Under the pieces are notes generated by a model. That model saw nothing but the letters and a program-made list of their open reading frames with translations, did not search any database and was not told where the DNA came from. From contig NC_079515.1 in NCBI RefSeq assembly GCF_000801105.2, positions 4,030,001 through 4,094,000 of the forward strand: a stretch of DNA of 64,000 nt, in the 5' to 3' direction. This DNA comes from Raphanus sativus. Its lineage: Eukaryota > Streptophyta > Magnoliopsida > Brassicales > Brassicaceae. Position 1 is the first letter of the stretch; every line of letters begins with the position of its first letter. Below, in pieces: positions 48,867-60,700 of this stretch. Position numbers and translations under genes: made by a program.

Positions 48867-49493
48867 TTTTTAGTATTTAGTTTAATTAAATTTCATATAC
48901 TGCCTAGATTTGTGGAATTAGCATTATAAAATCTTTATTATCTAGAGAAACAGAGACTACAAAGGTTCTAAACTCTTTGACCATCATCTTATGTCAGTGC
49001 TCGATGAAGCTATACACTAAAATTAGATTTTCATATTTTTGAAACCTCCTTTAAAAATATTGTGTTTTCGGTAAATGTTCTATATACTGAAGTTTATATT
49101 ATTCACTTTATTTTAAAATTTACAAACCACATTCAACATTTGAATTAATGTATTCTAAACAATCTTTCATGGTATATAAGAATCATTCTAATTTTTTAGT
49201 ATTTAGTTTAATTTAATTTCATATACTGCCTAGATTTGTGGAATTAGCATTATAAAATCTTCATTATCTAGAAAAACAGAGACAACATATGTTCTAAACT
49301 CTTTGACCATCATCTTATGTTAGTGCTGGATGAAACTATACACTAAAATCATATTTTCATATTTTTGAAATTTTTCCAAAATCCGTGGGTTAACCCCTTC
49401 TAAAATAATGAGTTTTCGGCAAATGTTCTATATACTAAAGTTTATACTCTTCACTTTTGTTTAAAAATTTCAAACCACATTCAACATTTGAAT

Positions 49494-52400
49494 TAATGTA
49501 TTCTAAACTATCTTTCATGGTATATAGGAATCATTCTAAATTTTTAATATTTAGTTTACTAAAATTTCATATATTGACTAGATTAGTAGAATTAGTATTA
49601 TAAAATCTTCATTATCTAGAGAAACGAATACAACATACGTTTTAAACTCTTTGACCATCATCTTATGTTAGTTCTCGATGAAAATATACACTAAAACCAT
49701 ATTTTTATATTTTTCAAAAAATTTCAAAATCCATGGGTTAACCTTTTTCAAAATAATGAATTTTTGGTAAATCCTCTATATACTGAAGTTTATACTCTTC
49801 ACTTTTGTTTAATAATTTTAAACCAAATTCTACATTTGAATTAATGTATTCTAAACTATCTTTCATGGTATATAGGAATCATTCTAATGTTTAATATTTA
49901 GTTTAGTAGTATTTCATATACTACCTATATCAATAAAATTAGCATTATAAAATCTTCATTATCTAGAGAAACGGAGACTATAAAGGTTCTAAACCTCTTT
50001 GACCATCATCTTATGTCAGTTCTCAATGAAACTTTACACTAAAACCAGATTTTCATATTTTTTTTTCAAAATCTGTGGGTTAACCCCTTCAAAAATATTG
50101 ATTTTCGGTAAATCCTCTATATATTGAAGTTTATACTCTTCACTTTTGTTTAAAAATTCCAAACCACATTCTTCAATTGAATAATTTATTCTAAACTATC
50201 TTTCATGCTATATAGGAATTATTCTAATTTTTTAATATTAAGTTTACTAAACAAAGACAACATAGGTTCGAAACTCTTTGACCATCATCTTATGTTAGTA
50301 CTCGATGAAATTATACACTAAAACCATATTTTCATATTTTTGATATTTTTTTCAAAATCCGTGGGTTAACTGCTTTTAAAATAATGAGTTTTCAGTAAAT
50401 CCTCTATGTACTGAAGTTTATACTCTTCACTTTTGTTAAAAAAATTCAAACAACATTCAACATTTGAATTAATGTATTCTAAACTATCTTTCATGGTATA
50501 TAAGAATCATTCTAATTTTTAATATTTAGTTTAGTAGAATTTCATATACTGCCTATATCAATGGAATTAACATTATAAAATCTTCATTATCTAGAGAAAC
50601 GTAGACTACAAAGGTTCTAAACTTCTTTGACAATCATCTTATGTCAGTTTTCAATGAAACTCAACACTAAAACCAGATTTTCATATTTTTGAATTTTTTT
50701 CAAAATTTGTGGGTTAACCACTTCAAAATATTGATTTTCGGTAAATCCTCTATATACTGAAGTTTATACTCTTCAATTTTGTTTAAAAATTTCAAACCAC
50801 ATTCTTCATTTGAATTAATGTATTCTAAAATATTTTTCATGCTATATAGGAATCATTCTAATTTTTTAATATTTTGTTTACTAATAAAATTTCATATACT
50901 GCATAGATTAGTGGACATAGCATTATATAATCTTCACTATCTAGAGAAATAAAGAGTACAAAAGTTCTAACTCTTTGAGCATCATCTTATATCAGTGATA
51001 GATGAAACTATACACTAAAATTAGATTTTCATATTTTGAAATTATTTCGAAATTCGTGGGTGAACCCCCCTTTTAAAATATTGAGTTTTCAGTAAAGTTC
51101 TATATACTGAAGTTTATACTCTTCACTTTAGTTTAAAAAGTTCAAACCACATTCTACATTTGAATTAATGTATTCTAAACCATATTTCATGGTATATAGG
51201 AATCATTCTAATTTTTTAATATTTAGTTTAGTAGAATTTCATATATTGCCTAGATCAATAGAATTAGCATTATAAAATCTTCATTATCTAGAGAAAAAGA
51301 GACTACAAAGGTTCTAAACCTCTTTGACAATCATCTTATGTCAGTTTTCAATGAAACTCAACACTAAAACCAGATTTTTATATTTTTGATTTTTTTTCAA
51401 AATCTATGGGTTAACCCCTTCAAAAATATTGATTTTCGATAAATCCTCTATATACTAAAGTTTATACTTTTCAATTTTGTTTAAAAATTTCAAACCACAT
51501 TCTTCATTTGAATTAATGTATTCTAAAATATCTTTCATGCTATATAGGAATCATTCTAATTTTTGAATATTTTGTTTACTAAAATTTCATATACTGCCTA
51601 GATTAGTGGAATTAGCATTATAAAATCTTTATTATCTAGAGAAACAAAGACTACAATGGTTCTAACTCTTTGACCATCATCTTATGTCAGTACTAGATGG
51701 AACTATACACTAAAATTAGATTTTCATATTTTTGAAATTATTTCAAAATCCGTGGGTGAACCCACTTTAAAAATATTGAGTTTTCGGTAAATATTTTATA
51801 TATTGAAGTTTATACTCTTCAATTTAGGTTAAAATTTTCAAATCACATTCTACATTTGAATTAATGTATTCTAAACTATCTTTAATGGTATATAGGAATC
51901 ATTCTAATTTTTTAGTATTTAGTTTACTTAAATTTCATATACTGCCTAGTTTTGTGGAATTAGCACTATAAAATCTTCTTTATCTAGAGAAATAGAGACA
52001 AAAGAGGTTCTAAACTCTTTGACCATCGTCATATGTTAGTTCTCGATGAAACTATACACTAAAATCAGATTTCCATATTTTTGAAATTTTTCCAAAATCC
52101 GTGGGTTAACCCTTTCTAAAATAATGAGTTTTCGGTAAATGCTATATATACTAAAGTTTATACTCTTCACTTTTGTTTAAAAATTTCAAACCACATTCAA
52201 CATTTGAATTAATGTATGCTAAACTATCTTTCATGGTATATAGGAATCATTCTAATTTTTAATATTTAGTTTAGTATAATTTCATATACTGCCTAGATCA
52301 ATGGAATTAGCATTATAAAATTTTCATTATCTAGAGAAACGCAGACTACAAAGGTTCTAAACCTCTTTGACCATCATTTTATGTCAGTTTTCAATGAAAC

Positions 52401-55400
52401 TCTACACTAAAACCAGATTTTATATTTTTGAATTTTTTTTCGGCAAATCCTCTATATACTGAAGTTTATACTCTTCAATTTTGTTAAAATTTAAAAACTA
52501 CATTCTTCATTTGAATTAATGTATTCTAAACTATCTTTCATGCTAAATAGAAATCATTCTAATTTGTTAATATTTAGTTTACTAAAATTTTATATACTGC
52601 CTAGATTAGTGGGATTAACATTATAAAATCTTCATTATCTAGAGAAACAAAGACTACAAAGGTTCTAAACTTTTTGACAATCATCTTATGTCAGTGCTCG
52701 TTGAAACTATACACTAAAATTAGATTTTCATATTTTTAAAAAAAATTCAAAATCCGTGGGTGAATCCCCTTAAAAATATTGAGTTTGCGGTAGATGTTCT
52801 ATATACCGAAGTTTATACTCTTCACTTTTGTTTAAAATTTTCAAATCACATTCAACATTTGAATTAATGTATTTTAAAATATCTTTCATGGTATATATGA
52901 ATCATTCTAAATTTTTAATATTCAGTTTACTAAAATTTTATATACTGACTAGATTATTGAAATTAGTACTATAAAATCTTAATTATCTAGAGAAACGAAG
53001 ACAACATAGTTTCTAAACTCTTTGACCATCATCTTATTTTAGTTCTCGATGAAAATATACACTAAAGCCATATTTATATTTTTGAAAAAAATTCAAAATC
53101 AGTGGCTAACCCTTTTAAAATAATGAATTTTTGGTAAATCTTCTATATACTGAACTTTATACTCTTCACTTTTGTTTAAAAATTTTCATTATCTAGTTAA
53201 ACGGAGTTTACAAAGGTTCTAAACCTCTTTGACCATCATCTTATGTCAGTTCTCAATGAAACTTTACACTAAAACCATATTTTCATATTTTTATTTTTTT
53301 TTTCAAAATCCGTGGGTTAACCCCTTCAAAAATATTGATTTTTCGGTAAATCCTCTATATACTGAAGTTTATACTCTTCACTTTTGTTTAAAAATTTCAA
53401 ACCACATTCTTCAATTGAATTAATTTATTCTAAACTATGTTTCATACTATATAGAAATTATTCTAATTTATTAATATTAAGTTTACTAAAATTTCATATA
53501 CTGCCTAGAATAGTGGAATTAGGATTATAAACCTTCATTATCTAGAGAAACGAAGACAACAGAGGTTCTAAACTCTTTGACCATCATCTTATGTTAGTAC
53601 TCGATGAAATTATACACTAAAACCATATTTTCATATTTTTGATATTTTTTTTAAAAATCCATGGGTTAACCGCTTTTAAGATAATGAGTTTTCTGTAAAT
53701 CCTTTATTTACTGAAGTTTATACTCTTCACTTTTGTTTAAAACTTTCAAACCACATTCAACATTTGAATTAATGTATTCTAAACTATCTTTCTTGGTATA
53801 TAGGAATCATTCTAATTTTTTAATATTTAGTTTAGTAGAATTTCATATACTGCCTATATTATCTAGAGAAACGGAGACTACAAAGGTTATAAACCTCTTT
53901 GACAATAATCTTATGTCAGTTTTCAATGAAACTCAACACCAAAACCAGATTTTCATATTTTTGATTTTTTTCGAAATCTGTGGGTTAACCCCTTCAAAAA
54001 TATTGATTTTCAGTAAATCTTCTATATACTGAAGTTTATACTCTTCAATTTTGTTTAAAAATTTCAAACCACATTCTTCATTTGAATTAATGTATTCTAA
54101 AAAAAATTCATGCTATATAGGAATCATTCTAATTTTTTAATATTTTGTTTACTAAAATTTCATATACTGCATAGATTAGTTGAATTAGCATTATAAAATC
54201 TTCATTATCTAGAGAAACAGAGACTACAAAGGTTCTAACTCTTTGACCGTCATCTTATGTCAGTGCTAGATGAAACTATACACTAAAATTAGATTTTCAC
54301 ATTTTTGAAATTATTTCAAAATCCGTGGGTGAACACCCTTTTAAAATATTGAGTTTTCAGTAAATGTTCTATATACTGAAGTTTATACTCTTCACTTTAG
54401 TTTAAAAATTTCAAACCACATTCTACATTTGAATTAATGTATTCTAAACCATCTTTCATGGTATATAAGAATCATTCTAATTTTTTAGTATTTAGTTTAT
54501 TTAAAGTTCATATACTGCCTAGATTTGTGGAATTAGCATTATAAAATCTTTATTATCTAGAGATACAGAGACAACAGAGGTTCTAAACTCTTTGACCATC
54601 ATCTTATGTTAGTTCTCGATGAAACTATACACTAAAATCAGATTTTAATATTTTTGAAAATTTTCCAAAATCCGTGGGTAACCCCTTCTGGAATAATAAG
54701 TTTTCGGTAAATGCTCTATATACTAAAGTTTATACTCTTCACTTTTGTTTAAAAATTTCAAACCACATTCAACATTTGAATTAATGTATTCTAAACTATC
54801 TTTCATGGTATATAGGAATCATTCTAATTTTTAATATTAAGTTTAGTATAATTTCATATACTGCCTAGATCAATGGAGTTAGCATTATAAATTTTTCATT
54901 ATCTAGAGAAACGGAGACTACAAAGGTTCTAAACCTCTTTGACCATCATTTTATGTCAGTTTTTAATGAAACTCTACACTAAAACCAGATTTTTATATTT
55001 TTGAATTTTTTTCAAAATCTGTGGGTTAACCCTTTCAAAAATATTGATTTTCGGTAAATCCTCTATATACTGAAGTTTATACTCTTCAATTTTGTTAAAA
55101 TTTTCAAACCACATTCTTCATTTGAATTAATGTATTCTAAACTATTTTTCATGCTAAATAGGAATCATTCTAATTTGTTAATATTTAGTTTACTAAAATT
55201 TTATATACTGCCTAGATTAGTGGAATTAGCATTATAAAATCTTCATTATCTAGAGAAACAGAGACTACAAAGGTTCTAAACTCTTTGTCCATCATCTTAT
55301 TTCAGTGCTCGATGAAAATATACACTAAAATTAGATTTTCATATTTTTAATTTTTTTTAAACCCCCTTTAAAAATATTGAGTTTTCGGTAGATGCTCTAT

Positions 55401-56200
55401 CTACTGAAGTTTATACTCTTCACTTTTGTTTAAAAATTTCAAACCACATTCGACATTTGAATTAATGTATTTTAAACTATCTTTCATGGTATATATGAAT
55501 CATTCTAAATTTTTAATATTTAGTTTACTAAAATTTTATATACTGGCTAGATTAGTGAAATTAGTATTATAAAACCTTAATTATCTAAAGAAACAAAGAC
55601 AACATAGGTTCTAAACTCTTTGACCATCATCTTATTTTAGTTCTCGATGAAAATATACACTAAAGCCATATTTTTATATTTTTGAAAAAATTCAAAATCA
55701 GTGGGTTAACCCCTTTAAAATAATGAATTTTTGGTAAATCCTCTATATACTGAAGTTTATACTCTTTACTTTTGTTTAAAAATTTTAAACCACATTCTAC
55801 GTTTGAATTATTGTATTCTAAACTATCTTTCATGGTATATAGGAATCATTCTAATGTTTTAGTATTTAGTTTAATTCATATACTACCTATATCAATGAAA
55901 TTAGCATTATAAAATCTTTATTATCTAGAGAAACGGAGACTACAAAGGTTTTAAACCTCTTTGACCATCATCTTATGTCAGTTCTCATTGAAACTTTACA
56001 CTAAAACCAGATTTTCATTTTTTTTTTTCAAAATCCGTGGGTTAACCCCTTCAAAATATTGATTTTTGGGTAAATCCTTTATATACTGAAGTTTATACTC
56101 TTCACATTTGTTTAAAAATTTTAAACCACACTATTAAATTGAATTAATTTATCATAAATTATATTTCATGCTATATAGGAATTATTCTAATGTTTTAATA
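49494..56200. repeat. Higher-order repeat of about 2.6 kb within the satellite
   Basis: Monomers fall into types by the bases before the anchor (caacattt, ctacattt, cttcattt, cttcaatt). The order caac-ctac-cttcaatt-caac-cttc-ctac-(caac)-cttc starts at 49494, 52865 and 55463. Diagnostic variants recur only at matching positions. The first monomer has gactagatta or ggctagatta, gaaaatatacac and aatgaatttttggtaaat (near 49568, 52938 and 55534). The cttcaatt monomer has ttaatattaagttt and gttaacygctttt (near 50225 and 53475). The first block carries an extra cttc-ctac pair; the third is cut off at the array edge. Confidence 0.85.
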
Positions 56201-56262
56201 TCATTCAGCTCAATAAAGGTTTGAACTTTTTTTTTCTTCTTATTCTCGAATTGTGTGTATAG

Positions 56263-56485
56263 AAAAGGAGAATCTTTGTTTGTACGGACACCCGAACGAG
56301 TCGTGGGAAGTGAATCTGCCGGCGGAGGAAGTTCCACCGGAGCTACCTGAGCCTGCGCTCGGTATCAATTTCGCTAGGGACGGTATGCAGAGGAAAGACT
56401 GGCTCTCTCTCGTTGCTGTTCATAGTGATTGTTGGTTGCTCTCTGTTTCTTTCTACTTTGGTGCTCGCCTTAATCGCAACGACAG
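56263..56485 (+). pseudogene. Orphan exon of an ALFIN-LIKE gene (AL2-type)
   Basis: A single open exon of 223 nt with acceptor TATAG before it and donor AG|GT after it. It encodes the Alfin domain from [20 protein letters not shown] through [14 protein letters not shown] to [22 protein letters not shown] proteins are nuclear readers of H3K4me3, but the expected first exon and all downstream exons, including the PHD finger (CxxC...C), are absent from the next 1.2 kb. The left side changes directly into satellite DNA. The exon itself has no stop or frameshift, so the loss looks recent. Similarity is closest to AL2 from memory. Confidence 0.85.
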
Positions 56486-57225
56486 GTTTTTCTTTTGCTT
56501 CTTCTTACATGAAACCACTTGTTATGTTTCGTGGTTCTTGTAGCCCTGTATTGAATCTGTTAAAGTATTGATCATTGAGTTTGTACGGAATGAGATTGTC
56601 TTTGATTGCCTTTTTGATGTGTGTGTGTTGGTTCTTGTTTTTGTTTATTAGGCTATATATCTTTTCATGTGACTTGACTCATATCTATAGACGTCTTGAT
56701 AGTTGTTTTACGGTAAAACATGGCTCTTTAGACAAACAACAATCAAGACATTACAGTAAAACAACTATCAAGACGTCTATATACAAAAAAAAATGGCTCT
56801 TTCATTAGTACCAGTGAGAGATCACTTCATTGTTATATATTTCGACTTTAAAAAAAATTGTTTTGGTTATTGTCTTTTCCACTTCTTCTTCTTCTTCAAG
56901 AGGGAAGCTAGTTTTGGCATTTAGTGAAAGCTAGACTTTACTTTTATAGCTCACCAGCCACCACTAGTCATAGTTCTCTTATCATTATAGTGCGTCATCT
57001 TATCTTTTATTGGACTAGTAAAAAGCAAGTTGTAGACTTTATTTTTGAGGATGGAGATTCTAAAACCTACATTGTTAGAAGCATATGATGTTATAAACAT
57101 CACGTAGAAACTCACAATTGGTATATACTGATATGAAGAGTCTGGATCTTTTTTCTTTATCCGTGAGTTGGCGGGTCAGCGGGCGAGTTTGACCCGCAAT
57201 CCAGCCTTAACCGTTCGTATACCAG
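56486..57225. other. Intergenic region after the orphan exon
   Basis: No further ALFIN exon was found. The region includes the inverted repeat at 56686-56781 and AT-rich DNA. Around 57160-57205 a GC-rich gcgggtcagcgggcgag stretch pairs with acccgacccgatcggg at 57450-57466, on the other side of the Helitron end. Confidence 0.45.
56686..56781. repeat. Perfect 26-bp inverted repeat (hairpin)
   Basis: The arms are 56686-56711 and 56756-56781 (containing tagacgtcttgatagttg and its complement) with a 44-base spacer. The motif atggctcttt also occurs in the spacer and again just after the right arm. It may be a tiny foldback element; no target duplication was read. Confidence 0.85.
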
Positions 57226-57393
57226 ATTAATTTTTATATTGCTATTATTTAATAAAATACATTTTAATTAAAATTTATACACAGATAAGATTACAAAAAA
57301 ATACAAATATAATCAGAAAGAAAAAATAAATATCAAAAGTTAAATTTAAAATAAAAAATATACCCGTCCTTTTAAAGGCGGATCAAAATCTAG
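57226..57393 (+). mobile_element. Helitron 3' end fragment
   Basis: AT-rich DNA ends with an imperfect hairpin (CCGTCCTTTTAAAGGCGG at 57364-57381), then ATCAAAAT and CTAG (57390-57393), then T. This matches the Helitron 3' end and the element ending at 16259. The 5' end is not visible; the left limit is arbitrary. Confidence 0.5.
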
Positions 57394-57737
57394 TATACAC
57401 ATAAAATTCTCAAAACCCGACCCATGGATTGTCACGGATCAAGTTCGACCCGACCCGATCGGGTTATAAGCACGTCGTCTCCTTTGGTTCTCCCCTTATA
57501 ATCGACGAGTGAGTTCGATTGGATCGCTGTTTGTCATTTCTCACTACCTAAAGAAAAAAAAAAGTGAGTCGCTCTCTCTCTCTCTCTTCTCCTTCCTTCA
57601 TCAGCTTTTATCGTCTACTTACCTCTCAGATCTGACATCGATTTCAAATCTTCTTCAGGTTCTCTCTCTCCCCTGGCCGTTGACGGTCCCGTCCCGGCCG
57701 TCGATCTGATTCTGACCCCCGCGATCTGAGGTCAAAC
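57394..57737 (+). other. Clathrin heavy chain promoter and 5' UTR
   Basis: A CT-rich leader (57570-57600) is followed by sequence ending ttcttcag at 57658, a possible 5' UTR splice site. The start codon context is AAACATGGCG. No separate gene is present. Confidence 0.5.
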
Positions 57738-60700
57738 ATGGCGGCAGCCAACGCCCCCATCACGATGAAAGAGGTCCTAACGGTGAGTCCCCTCTCCATT
57801 TTTAGCAACATATCTCTCTTTGGAATCGAGCTAGGATTTTGGACGATTAACATGTTTCTATAGTTGCAATCTCCGAATTACTGTTTTTGAATTTCTCCTC
57901 GATCGTTTCGGATTCGTTAGCTTGTGTTATTATCTGATCAGATTTCCCCAATATTCCGCTCAGATCTATGTATCGAGCCTGGATTTTAAGTGTTTTTGTT
58001 TTGTCGTTTAGTCCAGTGTGCTGATTCGCTCGGATCTTGTTTAATAAGTTAATGAACTACGCGACGTGACTGCTTTGTTTTTGATTATTTTTTTTTGTCT
58101 CCAGCTTCCGAGCATTGGGATCAATCAGCAGTTCATCACGTTTACGAATGTTACTATGGAGTCTGACAAGTACATATGTGTGCGAGAGACGGCGCCTCAG
58201 AACAGCGTTGTGATTATTGATATGAATATGCCGATGCAGCCTCTGAGGAGACCAATTACTGCTGATTCTGCACTTATGAACCCTAACTCGAGGATCCTTG
58301 CCTTGAAAGGTATTTTGACCGTTTCCTTCTGTTACTACTAAACCTTGTACCTAGAATAGGCTTCCTTTTGACGTTTTCTTTTCTTGGGATTATCATTGAT
58401 AACTCCCACGCTTTGTTAGCTTTTGATTTTATTTTTTATTTTTTCCCTCTCAATATTATTGGAGACTTCAGTATAGAGTTCTATGTTTAATTAGGATACT
58501 TTTGTATAGAGTTCTATGTTTTCTGACATGTGATAATATATCTGTTATAACTGTGTTGTGCAAATTACGTCTGTATTGGATGTTTCGTTACAATAGCTAT
58601 TTTACTTATTTCTTCCTTTTTTGCTCACTCTTTTTTCCTTAATTTGTATATAGCTCAAGTTCCAGGAACTACTCAGGACCATCTGCAGATATTTAACATC
58701 GAAGCAAAAGCAAAGTTGAAGTCATACCAGATGCCTGAGCAGGTGATCATTGAAACAAACTCTTTGTTACTCGATTTATCTTTTATGCTGTACACTATCG
58801 GACTCTGATTTTATAGGGTTTAAAATTTACTTTTGGATATTAATCACCCATGTGTTATAGGTTTCGTTTTGGAAATGGATTACCCCAAAGATGTTGGGGT
58901 TGGTCACACAAACATCCGTGTATCATTGGTCGATTGAAGGTTTTATATCTTTAACTTATTGTCATCTTCTTCATATCATGTGTATGTTGTTTCTAATTTT
59001 GCTCCAATATTTCCAGGTGATTCTGAGCCTGTTAAGATGTTTGATAGGACAGCCAATTTGGCCAACAATCAAATTATTAACTATAAGTGCTCTCCCAATG
59101 AGAAGTGGTTGGTGTTGATTGGTATTGCCCCTGGCTCTCCTGAGGTAGGTTTGATGCGACACATTTTAGGTTGGATTACATATTAGGTTGGATGAAGACA
59201 TTATAATGGCTGGCATTGTATATATTCTTGACTGGAGCTTTCATTATTATTTTCTGTAGAGGCCACAATTGGTAAAAGGGAATATGCAGCTTTTCTCTGT
59301 TGATCAACAGCGGAGTCAGGCCCTTGAAGCACATGCTGCTTCATTTGCCCAGTTTAAGGTGAACTAAGCGGTTCTTTTGTTTTTTCATTCCGTGGTGTGA
59401 TCTTGAATTGTAGTATAACAAGCAACGTTGTTAACGGTAGGTCCCTGGGAATGAGAATCCTTCTATTCTTATATCCTTTGCAAGCAAGAGCTTTAACGCT
59501 GGACAGGTAACATCAAAATTGCATGTCATTGAGCTTGGCGCCCAACCAGGTTAGCTTCCTCAGCTGCTCTATCTGTTCATGGTTATTAGCCTATTTGGTT
59601 ACGCTTTCAATTGGTGTCTGATCTGATCTCTAAAATTGGGCAATTTTTTTCTTTGCAGGAAAACCATCATTCTCAAAGAAGCAGGCAGATCTCTTCTTCC
59701 CCCCAGATTTTGCTGATGATTTTCCTGTAGCCATGCAGGTATGTAGTTGCATTAGAAGTTCAGTTAACTTCAGTGAGTTTCCGGTGAAATTTTTATGACA
59801 CCATTTTCTCTCCTTTTCGGACAGGTCTCTCACAAATTTAACTTGATATACGTCATCACCAAGCTTGGCCTGTTGTTTGTATACGATTTAGAGACGGCTT
59901 CTGCCATCTACAGAAATCGGATAAGCCCAGACCCAATTTTCTTGACTTCTGAAGCTTCTTCAGTTGGGGGTTTCTATGCCATTAATAGGCGAGGACAAGT
60001 TCTCCTGGCTACAGTAAATGAGGCTACGATAATACCTTTTATCAGCGGTCAAGTATGTTTACTTTTTCCCGTTTTTTTCTCGATACAATTTATCTATATC
60101 TTCATAACATGTTAACAACTCTATGATTTTGTATAACAGTTGAACAATTTGGAACTTGCTGTCAATCTGGCTAAAAGAGGAAACCTCCCTGGTGCAGAAA
60201 ATCTGGTATGTGATGTTTACCTTGGTTCATATGTGTGGATCTGTTTTGTTTACTGGAGTAACTGAAGTTAACGAAAGCCAGCTGGACAAAAAGAGTCATT
60301 CGTTGGTGATCAATTTCTCATATTCAGTTTGAATGTTGCAGGTTGTCCAGCGGTTCCAAGAGTTATTTGCTCAAACAAAGTACAAAGAGGCTGCCGAGCT
60401 TGCTGCTGAATCTCCTCAGGGGATTCTACGGACACCTGATACGGTGGCTAAATTCCAGGTATGTTCTCCATATATAAGCAAGTAATCCTCTGCGGATATG
60501 CTAACTGTTGTTAGATGTAGGTAGCACCAATCTAAAACTACAACATCGCACTATTCAATTTTGCAGAGTGTTCCAGTACAAGCAGGGCAAACTCCTCCAT
60601 TGTTACAGTATTTTGGGACCCTTTTGACTAGAGGAAAGCTCAATTCATATGAGTCTTTGGAACTGTCTCGCCTTGTTGTGAATCAAAACAAGAAGAACCT

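Larger units (their letters stand above)
44945..56200. repeat. 348-bp satellite array, about 29 monomers
   Basis: Direct tandem repeats in one orientation. The anchor TAATGTATTCTAAA (with variants) recurs at 44964, 45317, 45634, 45975, 47532, 47880, 49146, 49494, 49842, 50470, 50816, 51166, 51514, 51862, 52210, 52517, 52865 and on to 56145. The usual spacing is 346-350 bp; shorter gaps (277-320) mark internal deletions. Each unit contains cattatctagagaaac, ctttgaccatcatcttatgt and ttcaaaatccgtgggttaac. The sequence is about 70-75% AT and has no coding potential. Two interruptions are listed separately (46226-47428 and 48206-48866). The array begins 245 bp beyond the TACAGT element and ends about 60 bp before the orphan ALFIN exon. 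A length near 350 bp recalls Brassica subtelomeric satellites, but identity cannot be judged here. Confidence 0.97.

Noticed and set aside
44945..56200. CRISPR-like repeat-spacer array
   Set aside because: The genome is a plant one, and the repeats are contiguous 348-bp monomers without unique spacers.
44945..56200. Canonical Brassica centromere satellite
   Set aside because: The unit is 348 bp with no obvious half-unit period of 176 bp, and the sequence does not match what I recall of CentBr. A search is needed to be certain.
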